A stretch of 64,000 nucleotides of DNA from Labyrinthula sp. Ha (Eukaryota; Sar; Bigyra; Labyrinthulida; Labyrinthulaceae). Below are positions 35,802 through 44,722 of the stretch, in pieces (within the stretch, counting starts at the first letter, position 1; the number at the start of each line of letters is the position of its first letter). The notes below the pieces were generated by a model. It did not search any database. It saw only the letters and a program-made list of their open reading frames with translations, and was not told the origin of the DNA. Position numbers and translations under genes: made by a program. The DNA lies in assembly GCA_015227615.1 (NCBI GenBank), contig JAALGZ010000062.1, positions 1 to 64,000 of the forward strand, read 5' to 3'.

Positions 35802-36851
35802 TTACGAATAGTTTAAACTATAATGCTCCCAATATTTTTCTCTTATTTTATCTTCTTCTTGAAGCTGTTTACAAATTCCTTTTATTTTTTCTTTTGTTCC
35901 TTTCATATTTTTTACATATTCTAAATTGTAAACATCCAAAAGAAACATTTTCACAAATATTGATTTCTCAATTTTTTCTTCAAAAAAGGATACTATTTTT
36001 TCAATAAGTGAAAAATCCCCAAGATCCAATTTTTCAATAACTCCAGATAAATAAGTAAACGGAGATTCATTCTTCCAAACTATAGATACTTTTTCTTTCA
36101 CAAAATGAAATTCCGTGAGTAATAGTCCAAGTTTAATCTCTTCTGTAAATTCTTCATAATTTTGCAGCATAAGAACAAAAATTACATAAAACCGATAATT
36201 CCAAGCTGAATTATTTCTCAAATCTTTACTCAATAAATCATTCACACTTAAAAGTTCACTATCAGAAATTTCTTTGACATTTTTCGTTAACGAACAATAC
36301 AGATTAAGTACAAATTGTCTGTGCGCCCAAGCGTGGTAATTCTTAGCATCTCCTTCAAAAATATCACCCAGAAAATTAATTTCATTAAGAATTCCTTCTG
36401 AAAGAAAGTATTGTTTATCCAATTTTGCTAAGAATCCAACTAAACATCTCCGATGCTGCCAAATTTGGTAATTTTTAGGGTTTTCTTCAGCAGATTCAGA
36501 CACAAATGAAAACTCTTTCAATAAATCTTCTCTGGTCGAAACTAGTTTAGATAATATTTCTCTTCTATATTCCCACGCTGTATAATTTGCTGCATTTTCT
36601 TCAATCATTAACTCTGTCAATTTCAAAGTGCGCTCTGACTTTTCTTCCGTTAGAAGAACGGTTCGAAAATATGAGTTGACTTTCTTGAAGTCTTCGGAGT
36701 AGTTTATCATACAAGGAGAAATGGGATGTGAAAGAGAATCGTGCTCAATTTCTTCAGACGGGTGTGCTTTTGTTGGTTCAACATCTTTCCAATCATCAGA
36801 ATCAAGCCAAGCAACTGATACGAAATCTTTTTCTTGTTCGCTTTCGCTCAT
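35802..36851 (-). CDS. FNTA: Protein farnesyltransferase/geranylgeranyltransferase type I alpha subunit
   Basis: A 349-residue alpha subunit shared by farnesyltransferase and geranylgeranyltransferase I, which attach isoprenoids to CaaX cysteines in the cytosol. The family's helical-hairpin PPTA repeats are clear: NYTAWEYRR (89-97), NYQIWQHRR (127-135), NYHAWAHRQ (171-179), NNSAWNYRF (213-221) and a last NESPFTYLSG. The stretch from YFR (61-63) onward follows the human FNTA order closely. The acidic N-terminus is variable, as usual. Complete and intronless. The ATG lies 15-25 bases after a TTTGCCCAAAA element and 40 bases after a GGCCATGTGGCC element. The upstream same-strand gene ends 66 bases away, so both core motifs lie within or beside that gene's 3' end. 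A likely CaaX substrate is encoded at 23703-24077. Confidence 0.96.
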   Translation of the reverse strand: MSESEQEKDFVSVAWLDSDDWKDVEPTKAHPSEEIEHDSLSHPISPCMINYSEDFKKVNSYFRTVLLTEEKSERTLKLTELMIEENAANYTAWEYRREILSKLVSTREDLLKEFSFVSESAEENPKNYQIWQHRRCLVGFLAKLDKQYFLSEGILNEINFLGDIFEGDAKNYHAWAHRQFVLNLYCSLTKNVKEISDSELLSVNDLLSKDLRNNSAWNYRFYVIFVLMLQNYEEFTEEIKLGLLLTEFHFVKEKVSIVWKNESPFTYLSGVIEKLDLGDFSLIEKIVSFFEEKIEKSIFVKMFLLDVYNLEYVKNMKGTKEKIKGICKQLQEEDKIREKYWEHYSLNYS

Positions 36852-36890
36852 TTGAAAAATATTTTTTTTTGGGCAAACACAATTTCAAAT

Positions 36891-36902
36891 GGCCATGTGG
36901 CC
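36891..36902. promoter_or_regulatory. GGCCATGTGGCC near-palindrome upstream of the prenyltransferase gene
   Basis: One mismatch from the perfect palindrome found at 1805 and 50958. All three copies are followed by CCA, so the extended form contains TGGGCC on the other strand. It lies 40 bases before the ATG of the minus-strand gene, inside a 66-base intergenic gap. Position argues for a core promoter element. Confidence 0.45.
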
Positions 36903-36917
36903 CAAACATATTTAAAC

Positions 36918-37442
36918 TTAATCAAGATTTTCTTCATGGTAAAAGCGATGTGGAATTGGTTTCATTGGTTCAAAAGGTTCATCTTCATGAACTAGATGCA
37001 TAAATTTCTTTAGTTCTTTATCTTTTCTTTCTTGTTCTATCTCTGTTTTGGAGTCTTCAAGGAGTTTTACAGTCTCTTTTGTTATATACTTTGGATTCCT
37101 AAACATAGCGATTCGAATGGCATTTCGCCATTGCTGTGAAGCGTAGTATGCTTCGTGAATTCTTTCCTTATGTTTTTCATAGTATTCGTCTCTCCCCAGA
37201 TGGCTATCTTCCTTCTCAGCTTCCAAGATACTCTCCATAATTTTTGTAGCCTCTGGATCTTCCTCAAAGTCTTCAGGTTCTAACTCAAAATTCAACATGC
37301 CAATGCTCGCAGTTCCATCAAATAACGCTGCGTTTTTATCATCATCAAGCTCCTTTAGCCTTTTTATTAGGTTTTTATTCTGATACTCTAAGCAAATTGA
37401 TGTAATCAATTGGAGAAGAAGAATTGCAACTAGCATCAACAT
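36918..37442 (-). CDS. Small secreted or lumenal protein, unknown function
   Basis: A 174-residue protein. The first 18 or so residues (MLMLVAILLLQLITSIC) are a textbook signal peptide, and no further membrane helix follows. The mature part is highly charged: an acidic middle (EDFEEDPEATK, about 56-66), then helix-rich segments with tyrosines (YYEKHKERIHEAYYASQQW) and a proline-rich end (PFEPMKPIPHRFYHEENLD). There is no ER-retention tetrapeptide of the KDEL type and only one cysteine after the signal. I do not recognise the family. The start ATG is immediately followed by a second in-frame ATG two codons on. It lies head-to-tail with the prenyltransferase gene. Confidence 0.7.
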   Translation of the reverse strand: MLMLVAILLLQLITSICLEYQNKNLIKRLKELDDDKNAALFDGTASIGMLNFELEPEDFEEDPEATKIMESILEAEKEDSHLGRDEYYEKHKERIHEAYYASQQWRNAIRIAMFRNPKYITKETVKLLEDSKTEIEQERKDKELKKFMHLVHEDEPFEPMKPIPHRFYHEENLD

Positions 37443-39450
37443 TTTCTTAAACGATTAAGAAAGAAAATAGCTTATGAAAAACAACGAGTATAAGATTTAG
37501 AAATAGTGTTTTTTATTTCTTGCAGGAGTTTTTCTATACGTATACTTACATATGTGACATTGATTTTGTTTCCTTGCCAAAATTGAGTTATTAGACACAA
37601 TAGGAAAACATCGGTTTATCTAGTGTCCAGTGCCAGATTTAGCTGGTGAAGTCCACTTAAAAAACCAACACTATAAGTTGCTCTTATTGAAAGTACCATT
37701 ATATGAGGTAAAGGTGTAATGTATAAAAGCTATCGTCCTTTTTTGAATTAAGCAAGGCGAGGTAACAGTGTTATGGGTATTCATAGGAATTTATGCAAAA
37801 TATTAGTAATTATTTGACAATTGTTCTGATTTTCATTACCAATAAAAAAGTCAGGATTTTGATTATTATCAAATCATTCAGATTTTATTCTGTTTATCAA
37901 CTGATTATCAATACTTAAGTAAAATGGTTGAGGAATTATCATAATCAATCAATAAGAAAAGATGGACAAAAATGCTAATTGATAAATGATCAAAAAATCA
38001 TATCTGATCCCTAGTTATGGCGCTAAATGGCTTGATGTGAAGTGTTTCACCCTAATTATTTTTTTTTCCCGGCTTGATACTCTGAATTACTGTAGTACTT
38101 GATCTTCTTAGATGTATTCTTAATACTAAGCTCTAAATAGTTCTTTGTGACTTGGGAAAGGATCTTTCTGATTAATATGATGGTGCAAGAGACTTGCAGT
38201 AGCAGTAACAAAACAGAATCTAAATACATGACTATTTGGTTTATCGTAATGAAACATATAAAAAAACTCTCCGAGAACGGTTTAGCAAATCTAACCTGAC
38301 TATTTTATTCCTTTAAAGAATAGGGGCATCATAAAATGTTCACAATTAATTTAAGTAACGAAGCGCATTTTTTTTTTGCAACAGTGTCTACGATGTTCAT
38401 AATAAATCGATAAGAAGGTTGTAAATATCAGTTTACTCTCAATCACCTTCACCACTAAACCTTGCTCTCTCGACCTAAGATTTTGTAATTTAATTCACCT
38501 ATTTTAAGAACATTTGATCCTGTTCCTTAGAATCATTGTATAATTTAAGAAAAGCATATACCAGATCGAAATACTCTACCCTTAAAGAAGTAAACAAAGG
38601 TAGAGATAACTCGGACAAAAAGTTAAGCCAAGAATTCATGAAATTTCCGATGGATTCTACTTGTAGTTCAGTGTCTGGTGATAGGTTACAGATTTTGTGA
38701 CCGGAAAAAAGGGTAAGTTCCTTATTTTAACCAGAATATAACACATAGATTTCAACTTACAGGAGGAGCTACCCAACTTCGTACTGCCATGAAACCGAGA
38801 TATGAATATGTTTGAGCATGACGTAGAGAATAAACTTCTCAGAACCATCAACTGGGCACATTTTCAAGGGCTAGTATGCATAGATTTACAAAAAGGAAAA
38901 CATAATTATTTTTCGCATTAAGCACATAAAGTTGTGAAGGAAGATGCAAAAAAAATAAAGTGATCACACCGGACTCTTCATTCTAATTAAGACTTGATCA
39001 ACTCCGCTTATTTCTAACAGGCAAGTTTGATCATAATGAGTCTAATGTCCAAGACCAGAAAAGGATATAGCTTATGCATTGAACATTTAAGCCCTAACTT
39101 TTTCTTTTTGTAATTTTTTTTCAATACTTAGATTTAATACGGATAAAACGAGACCTTGTTTTCCTTTTATGTTCGTATATAGATATTGAAAATTAACAGC
39201 TAATAGTAGCGCACCAGGGATATAACAAGTAGTATAGTAGTTAACTCAAGAGTAACAAAATTTGCGTTATAAACATACTACAATAGGTCCAGTTAACTAA
39301 AGTTGAAGTTATGTTAATGGCGGTTCATCCATGAGTTTGTTTTACACATATATTGGAGTAAAATACAGTAAAAGCTGGGACAAGAACAGAAAAGACTGTT
39401 CTAAAAACAAAATACAAACCTCGAAACAAGTAAAAACAGAAAAGAAAATA
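37443..39450. other. Divergent 2.0-kb intergenic region
   Basis: Promoter space between two diverging genes. I see no coding frame, RNA gene or repeat that I can support. An in-frame extension of the downstream gene to an ATG at 39331 exists, but it has no match in the paralog. Confidence 0.4.
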
Positions 39451-42400
39451 ATGTTCTCAAATAAAGAGCGTTCTGGGTCAAGTGGAAGTTATTATCTGAG
39501 TGATTCTCCAACTCAAAGAGCTGTTCTTCCAAGAAAAAAACGTGGATATTCTGGATTTGCACGTGTAGAAGATGATAAAAGGTTTTCGACAAAATCTTCA
39601 AACCCGTTGTTTGCAAACAAGAAGTCTGGACAAACTGCTTCGGAGAAATCTTTGCATAATGAAGAAAATTCTTTTTCTCTTCCTCCTGTTAGAAAGCACA
39701 ACCGCTGGTCCATTAATACTAAAGAGAAAGATATAGAAAAAGAAAAGAAAAAGATTGGACACCGAATTGGAAAGAAAGCACAAAATTTTGTTGGAAAATT
39801 TTCAACTACGAAAAATGCATCAAGAAATCCTTCAAGTATTCAGGTGGGAGAGGAGTACGATGAAGAAGATATCGGGGATGAAGATCGAGAAGCGTTGAAA
39901 GCACGAATGGAAAACATGAAGCCAAGGGACAAATCATGGGCAATGAAACATCCCCAAAGGATTAGCATAGGACTTCTTGCTGTAGCTCTTCTTTGGTCAA
40001 CAAGCTTTTCTGTTGTCGATTGGTTTTATACTTATGTTGTTTTCCCACGAGCCGTCTATGATGACATCAACAAGAAGACCACCGCATTTGAAACAGATGT
40101 TGTTGAAGTAGAGAAAAATTTGTATACTGAGTGTGCTAGTTTAAAAGTTGGAATTTGTCAAGCTTTGTATGCTTCAGAACGATCTATCGAAGTGAATAGA
40201 ACGAAAGAAGGAGTTAATGAAAATAATGAGAAACTTGCAATATATGAAACAGCAAGGTTAATGAGTCGGAATTTCCTAGAGCAAGCACTTAATATTCTAG
40301 AAAATGGAGTAGGTGAAAAAAAGCTTGAAAGTGGTGAATTAAGAACTTTTTATATTGGACGTGAAGAAGGTTGTCCTCGTATAGAAAACTGGATTGCAGG
40401 AGATGCTGCAGCTGGAAATGCAAATGCAAGTATTGAAGAGTATTACTCAAGTGTGACTGATGAGATTGAAGCTATGAAGGAGGCTTACAATAATAAAGAC
40501 AGCTATGATGGTCAATTCATGGAAGAAAAGGCTGAAGTGATTCAACAATTAAGGAAAGATAGTGTTGATACTCTTGAATCCGCAGCAGATGACATTACAG
40601 CGAATATTGAAAGGAGCTTTGAAGAGTTGAAAAATTGCAGGATTGGAACAGTTTCAGATGATGGAAATGATCCTCAGTGTGCTGGATTGGATGCTGGAGT
40701 TGCAGAAGCTGCTGGAGATTTATATAATGAGTTTAGCAACTTTGCAGTAGCAGGTCAGACCAAGTTTGACAAGATGGTTCAAGACCTCAGGAGATTTAAA
40801 TCAAAGGTGGATAACATTATAGATAAAGTGCAATTCGCAAAGCTTTTGTTTCGCATTCCTGGGAAAATTGGTTTACCGACAGAAGTTATAGATGTAAATG
40901 TAAACACTGGTGAGCTGAAAGATGCTGTGGATGACGCTTTAGAAGGTGCTTATGAGAAAGCTGAAGGTGTGAAAGATGATACAGTACAAGATTTCGAGGA
41001 TGAAGTAGAAGCAACGAAAAATAATTTAAATAAGGTTTATGAGGAACAAAAAGTGGATTCTGATTTGAGATACGATCCACCGCCATTGAATCTTGATGCT
41101 GAAAGAGCATGGAATGAATCTGTCTTAGAGCTTCGACAGAACTTTTCTGATGCGCTTCAAGGTTTTGGATCTGGAACAGAGTTACCCGAGTATATTTCTT
41201 CTGTGGACATTATAACAGTATATCCAAACATCTCGGAAAATATTGTTTCCGAACTTCCTCCTATTAATCTATCTTTTTTTGCTTATTCTGAAGGAATTTT
41301 TCAAAATATTGCAGCCAATTTTTATTTGGCTAAAAAGATAGCTGAATATACAGATATCTTGTACAGAATCATTACAACTGTTTCCTTATTTAACAAATAC
41401 TGGAACTTAAGCGCAATTGGAAAACCTCCTGCTGATGTTAGGTTAGAAACAGCAGTTGGAGAAGCAGCTGGATTAAAGGAGGACAAATATTTGAAACTAG
41501 CCAATAAATTGACATCTCCTTGGGTTGCAGCGGTGGTTGCTTTTATATTTGTTATACTCATTATACTTTCCTTTCTTGGATTATACTCTCCTTTCTTTAT
41601 AGCCTATAAACATGGATGTGTAAATCATGACGCAGATGACATTGCAGCGGGATTATCTCCTGGAACTCTTGTATATAATAATATGTTCTCTACCAGTTTT
41701 GAATACACTGTTCAAGAAGGTGATGATATTTTACGCACGGAACTGAACAAGCTTAATGTTCTTGTAGAAACAGATTGCGAACACTCATTCCAGGAATCTG
41801 TTCAATTGTATGAAAATCAACTAAACCAGTTCAATGACATTCGCAGTGACTTTGTAGATACAGTAAAGTTTCGTGATGAAATTCTTGGTTGTTTGAATCT
41901 TCAAGCCCTCGAAGATAGATTATCTGCTGAAGATAATATAACAGGTCCTTTGACTAAACCGGAGTTTAATACACAAATGATTGGTATAGAAGATGCGTTT
42001 TACAAGTGCGAAAATATTGAATCCTGTGATGATATTGTGTGTGATGATCCTCCTGTGCGTTTGTACCAACAAAAAAATCATGAACTTGCTTGTGAGACAG
42101 AATGGTATTTTCATGCCAATTTTCTCTCTGTTATATTAAGTGTACTGACGTTTGCTTTGGTGAATTATTCTAGGTATAACTTCATGAATGCCTTGGTACA
42201 GCTTAACTGGAAACACCTTAATCCGTATGATTTCACGTTTTTAGCAAGTTGTACCCTGGATGGAAAGCATGTTGATCCAGAAGTTGTAAAAGACGGTATA
42301 AAGACAATGAAAGAGCACATCATGAAAAGATTAAACCAGAGATTAGCGGAATGGCAAAAGGAAGGCTACAGCGTTATGGTTCATGCACTTGCAATGAATA

Positions 42401-42459
42401 TACCGTGGATCGTCGCATGTGCGGTGCTTGCTGAAGGAGCCTATTCCGCATCAAACTAG
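39451..42459 (+). CDS. Giant multi-pass membrane protein, paralog A (unknown family)
   Basis: 1002 residues from the ATG at 39451, chosen because the paralog at 50868 begins at the same place (MF-x-x-K-x-RS). The cytoplasmic N-terminus (about 165 residues) is Ser/Lys/Arg-rich. The first helix spans about 171-197. It is followed by an ectodomain of roughly 440-480 residues that is acidic, coil-rich and N-glycosylable, with conserved cysteines (YTEC-x7-C, GCPRI, NCRIG). A weaker hydrophobic segment lies near 634-651, just before the best-conserved block (KYWNLSAIGKPPADVRLE). A strong helix follows at about 688-716. Next come an eight-cysteine loop, a helix near 885-907, a conserved NPYDFTFLASCTLDGKHV segment and a last helix near 973-995. 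If 634-651 crosses the membrane there are five passes and both Cys-bearing loops are outside. Prominin- or tweety-like in outline only. Function unknown. Confidence 0.85.
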   Translation: MFSNKERSGSSGSYYLSDSPTQRAVLPRKKRGYSGFARVEDDKRFSTKSSNPLFANKKSGQTASEKSLHNEENSFSLPPVRKHNRWSINTKEKDIEKEKKKIGHRIGKKAQNFVGKFSTTKNASRNPSSIQVGEEYDEEDIGDEDREALKARMENMKPRDKSWAMKHPQRISIGLLAVALLWSTSFSVVDWFYTYVVFPRAVYDDINKKTTAFETDVVEVEKNLYTECASLKVGICQALYASERSIEVNRTKEGVNENNEKLAIYETARLMSRNFLEQALNILENGVGEKKLESGELRTFYIGREEGCPRIENWIAGDAAAGNANASIEEYYSSVTDEIEAMKEAYNNKDSYDGQFMEEKAEVIQQLRKDSVDTLESAADDITANIERSFEELKNCRIGTVSDDGNDPQCAGLDAGVAEAAGDLYNEFSNFAVAGQTKFDKMVQDLRRFKSKVDNIIDKVQFAKLLFRIPGKIGLPTEVIDVNVNTGELKDAVDDALEGAYEKAEGVKDDTVQDFEDEVEATKNNLNKVYEEQKVDSDLRYDPPPLNLDAERAWNESVLELRQNFSDALQGFGSGTELPEYISSVDIITVYPNISENIVSELPPINLSFFAYSEGIFQNIAANFYLAKKIAEYTDILYRIITTVSLFNKYWNLSAIGKPPADVRLETAVGEAAGLKEDKYLKLANKLTSPWVAAVVAFIFVILIILSFLGLYSPFFIAYKHGCVNHDADDIAAGLSPGTLVYNNMFSTSFEYTVQEGDDILRTELNKLNVLVETDCEHSFQESVQLYENQLNQFNDIRSDFVDTVKFRDEILGCLNLQALEDRLSAEDNITGPLTKPEFNTQMIGIEDAFYKCENIESCDDIVCDDPPVRLYQQKNHELACETEWYFHANFLSVILSVLTFALVNYSRYNFMNALVQLNWKHLNPYDFTFLASCTLDGKHVDPEVVKDGIKTMKEHIMKRLNQRLAEWQKEGYSVMVHALAMNIPWIVACAVLAEGAYSASN

Positions 42460-44337
42460 TAGTCATATTTATTTTGTCTAAAATTTTTGTGTGCAACTTG
42501 ACAACTAGTCAAACCCTATTGTTACCAGATTCTATATTTTGATCCAAAATCCTTCCTCTTTACATATTGAGAGGAATCATAAATCTACCTAAAAATAATA
42601 TTACAGAAGTTTTGCCAGAGCTTTTAATTTAGGATGTAAATGAAAAGGAGCAGTTACTATGGTTAGATTAGTATGGGGTATTTTGTAATGTAGATTCGCC
42701 TAATTTCTTAGCTACAATTTATTTATTGTCAAATTTTTTTAAAACAGCATAATCTTCAGTACGAGTATCTATACGAGGTCAATATTAATTATCTCCTTCG
42801 CAGAAGTACTTTGTCTACGTTCTAAACTAATTTTAATTAACCTTTATTATTTCATCTAAAGGTTCTTAGAGCTAAAATAATCATAATACCAAAACTACAA
42901 TAAAACTGTGTATAGTTTAAGCAGGGTATTGACTTCCTATATTCTTGTATAAAACATGCTATCTTCTTTACATTCGGTATGTATTCTTAATTATGTAACG
43001 AGTTATATTCCACGAAGAACCGCTGTACTAGTATGATCAGTAAGATTTTCAACGAATGTCACAATGGAATCAAATACTAAGCGGAAAAGACATGTTATCA
43101 GTAACGAAGGGTTATAAAAAGTTAAGGGTAAAAGTTTTTGAATAACACTAAGGATTATACTTATGGGAAGTTTCCACTATCGGGTGAAGCAGCACCCTCT
43201 AAATTTACTCCATTAGAGCAGACTCCAACTTTTTTCATGGCTTTCTCTCCCAACTAACATTATTAAATAGTGACTATAAGACGACTGGTACATTTAGAAT
43301 GAAAAACTTCCTACAAGACCATGGGCATAGCTTAATTGACCCAGAATTGCAGACATAATATCAGTATGAATTAATATACTTGTCTAAAATATATGCAAGT
43401 TTCTTAGTCTAACCAGGTTCATCGTTGATTCACTATATATCTCGTCGACATTGGTACGAAAAGTTGAAGATTTCGCTTAGATATCAATAAAAATACTACA
43501 GATTCAAGAGAAAAGTTTGAGTTATTTGTAAAACTGGGATTTAGTCTTCTTGATCTTCACAGGACGTATTAATGAAGATAATAACAAAATATAACAGCGC
43601 ATGAGTAGGAAATTTTTCAATATGAAAGTCATAATAACTGCACACAAAAAATCTGCTAGGGTAATAGATGGCGGAAACAGCTCAAACAATAAGTAGATGT
43701 TGCCATGTTACCTACAATTTTGCTGAGCTGGCAACGATGCAATAAGAGCATTGAGCCCTATTTGGTTCTTAATCAGTTACTGGAAGCAACAATGTTGCTC
43801 TCAGTAGAGTATGTGTAAGATTTTTTCCTAATAATAATAAAAAATGGAACCAGATTGCTTCACTCAAATCCAAAAGTACGGAGTAAACCCCAGTTCATAT
43901 TCAACTGTAGTGACTTAGAATCAAAGTTGTTGAAATTTATATAAAGCTACTTGACAAATACTTTGAGTCTGATTATTTTTAAAAGAAGCAGAACTTTGAT
44001 TTGCATAAAATGATTCTGATTCTATTTTAAATTTTAATCATACTAGATTTTTCAATATTAATGATCATGAATAAGAAAATTATGAACAAGAGAATTAAGG
44101 CAATAGTATGAAGGAACTAAATCCAACTTCTGGTAGTGACATATAACTATGAGGTCATCTACCAATTTACGCAAATATCGCTTCCAGTTTTTCTGAAGAT
44201 AAGAACTCTGGATTAACCTCTAGGGTATCATTATCAAAGGTTGTAAGATATCAGTATGAAATCACGTCAACAGTATAGGATATGATCAGTAAGGGATTTT
44301 AGATATATGAAGAAGTAAAAAATTTAACGGAGCAGGA

Positions 44338-44589
44338 ATGCGAAAGCTGTTTGGATCCTATATAATCTTGGATCAGGGAAACTCTAAGTACATCGTTGCG
44401 AGAACTGTTAATGCAAAGGATGTCAATTTCAACCCCGAAGCTTGTGTTGTGGATGGGGTTCTAAATCCAGCACGTTCCTGTTCCTTCTGGCTCAATTTGA
44501 ACTTGTCTTGCAGGTACTATGCCTGGCTTTGTGCCAAGAAAAAACGAAAATACATTGCTCAGGCTAACTTTCTTTTTAGCTTGGATTAG
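44338..44589 (+). other. Short coding-like frame, possible retroelement fossil
   Basis: An 83-codon frame on the plus strand. One segment (SKYIVARTVNAKDVNF) has the look of the C-terminal end of a Ty1/copia-type integrase, but the resemblance is weak and the opposite strand is also fairly open. If it is such an element it is a broken fragment with no recognisable terminal repeats. It ends at the left edge of the MITE. Confidence 0.2.
44577..44588. repeat. Left 12-bp target-site duplication of the MITE
   Basis: TAGCTTGGATTA, identical to the copy at 44711-44722. The perfect match suggests a fairly recent insertion. Confidence 0.8.
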
Positions 44590-44710
44590 GCGTGTTTAAC
44601 GAGAGAATCTTAACGAGAGCTTCTCCGAAAGGCTTCTCTCGTTATCTCGCAAAACAAATATTTAGGTAAAATCATTCTCGAGAAGCTTTTGTTATCTCAA
44701 TGAACACACC
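44589..44710. mobile_element. 122-bp MITE with imperfect terminal inverted repeats
   Basis: The element starts GGCGTGTTTAACGAGAG and ends CTCAATGAACACACC. The reverse complement of the end (GGTGTGTTCATTGAGA) pairs with the start as an imperfect terminal inverted repeat. Inside, TAACGAGAG and CTCTCGTTA form a hairpin, and a TTCTCGAGAA palindrome lies near 44677. Exact 12-bp direct repeats TAGCTTGGATTA flank it at 44577-44588 and 44711-44722, as expected for a target-site duplication. It has no coding capacity, so it would need a transposase in trans. A duplication of 8-12 bp suits the hAT or Mutator groups better than Tc1/mariner (2 bp) or PIF/Harbinger (3 bp). Confidence 0.8.
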
Positions 44711-44722
44711 TAGCTTGGATTA
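44711..44722. repeat. Right 12-bp target-site duplication of the MITE
   Basis: TAGCTTGGATTA, identical to the copy at 44577-44588, directly after the element's ACACC end. Confidence 0.8.

Noticed and set aside
39331-39450. Upstream in-frame ATG extending paralog A by 40 residues
   Set aside because: The extension has no counterpart in paralog B, whose ATG aligns with 39451, and 39451 has the A-rich start context seen at other genes.
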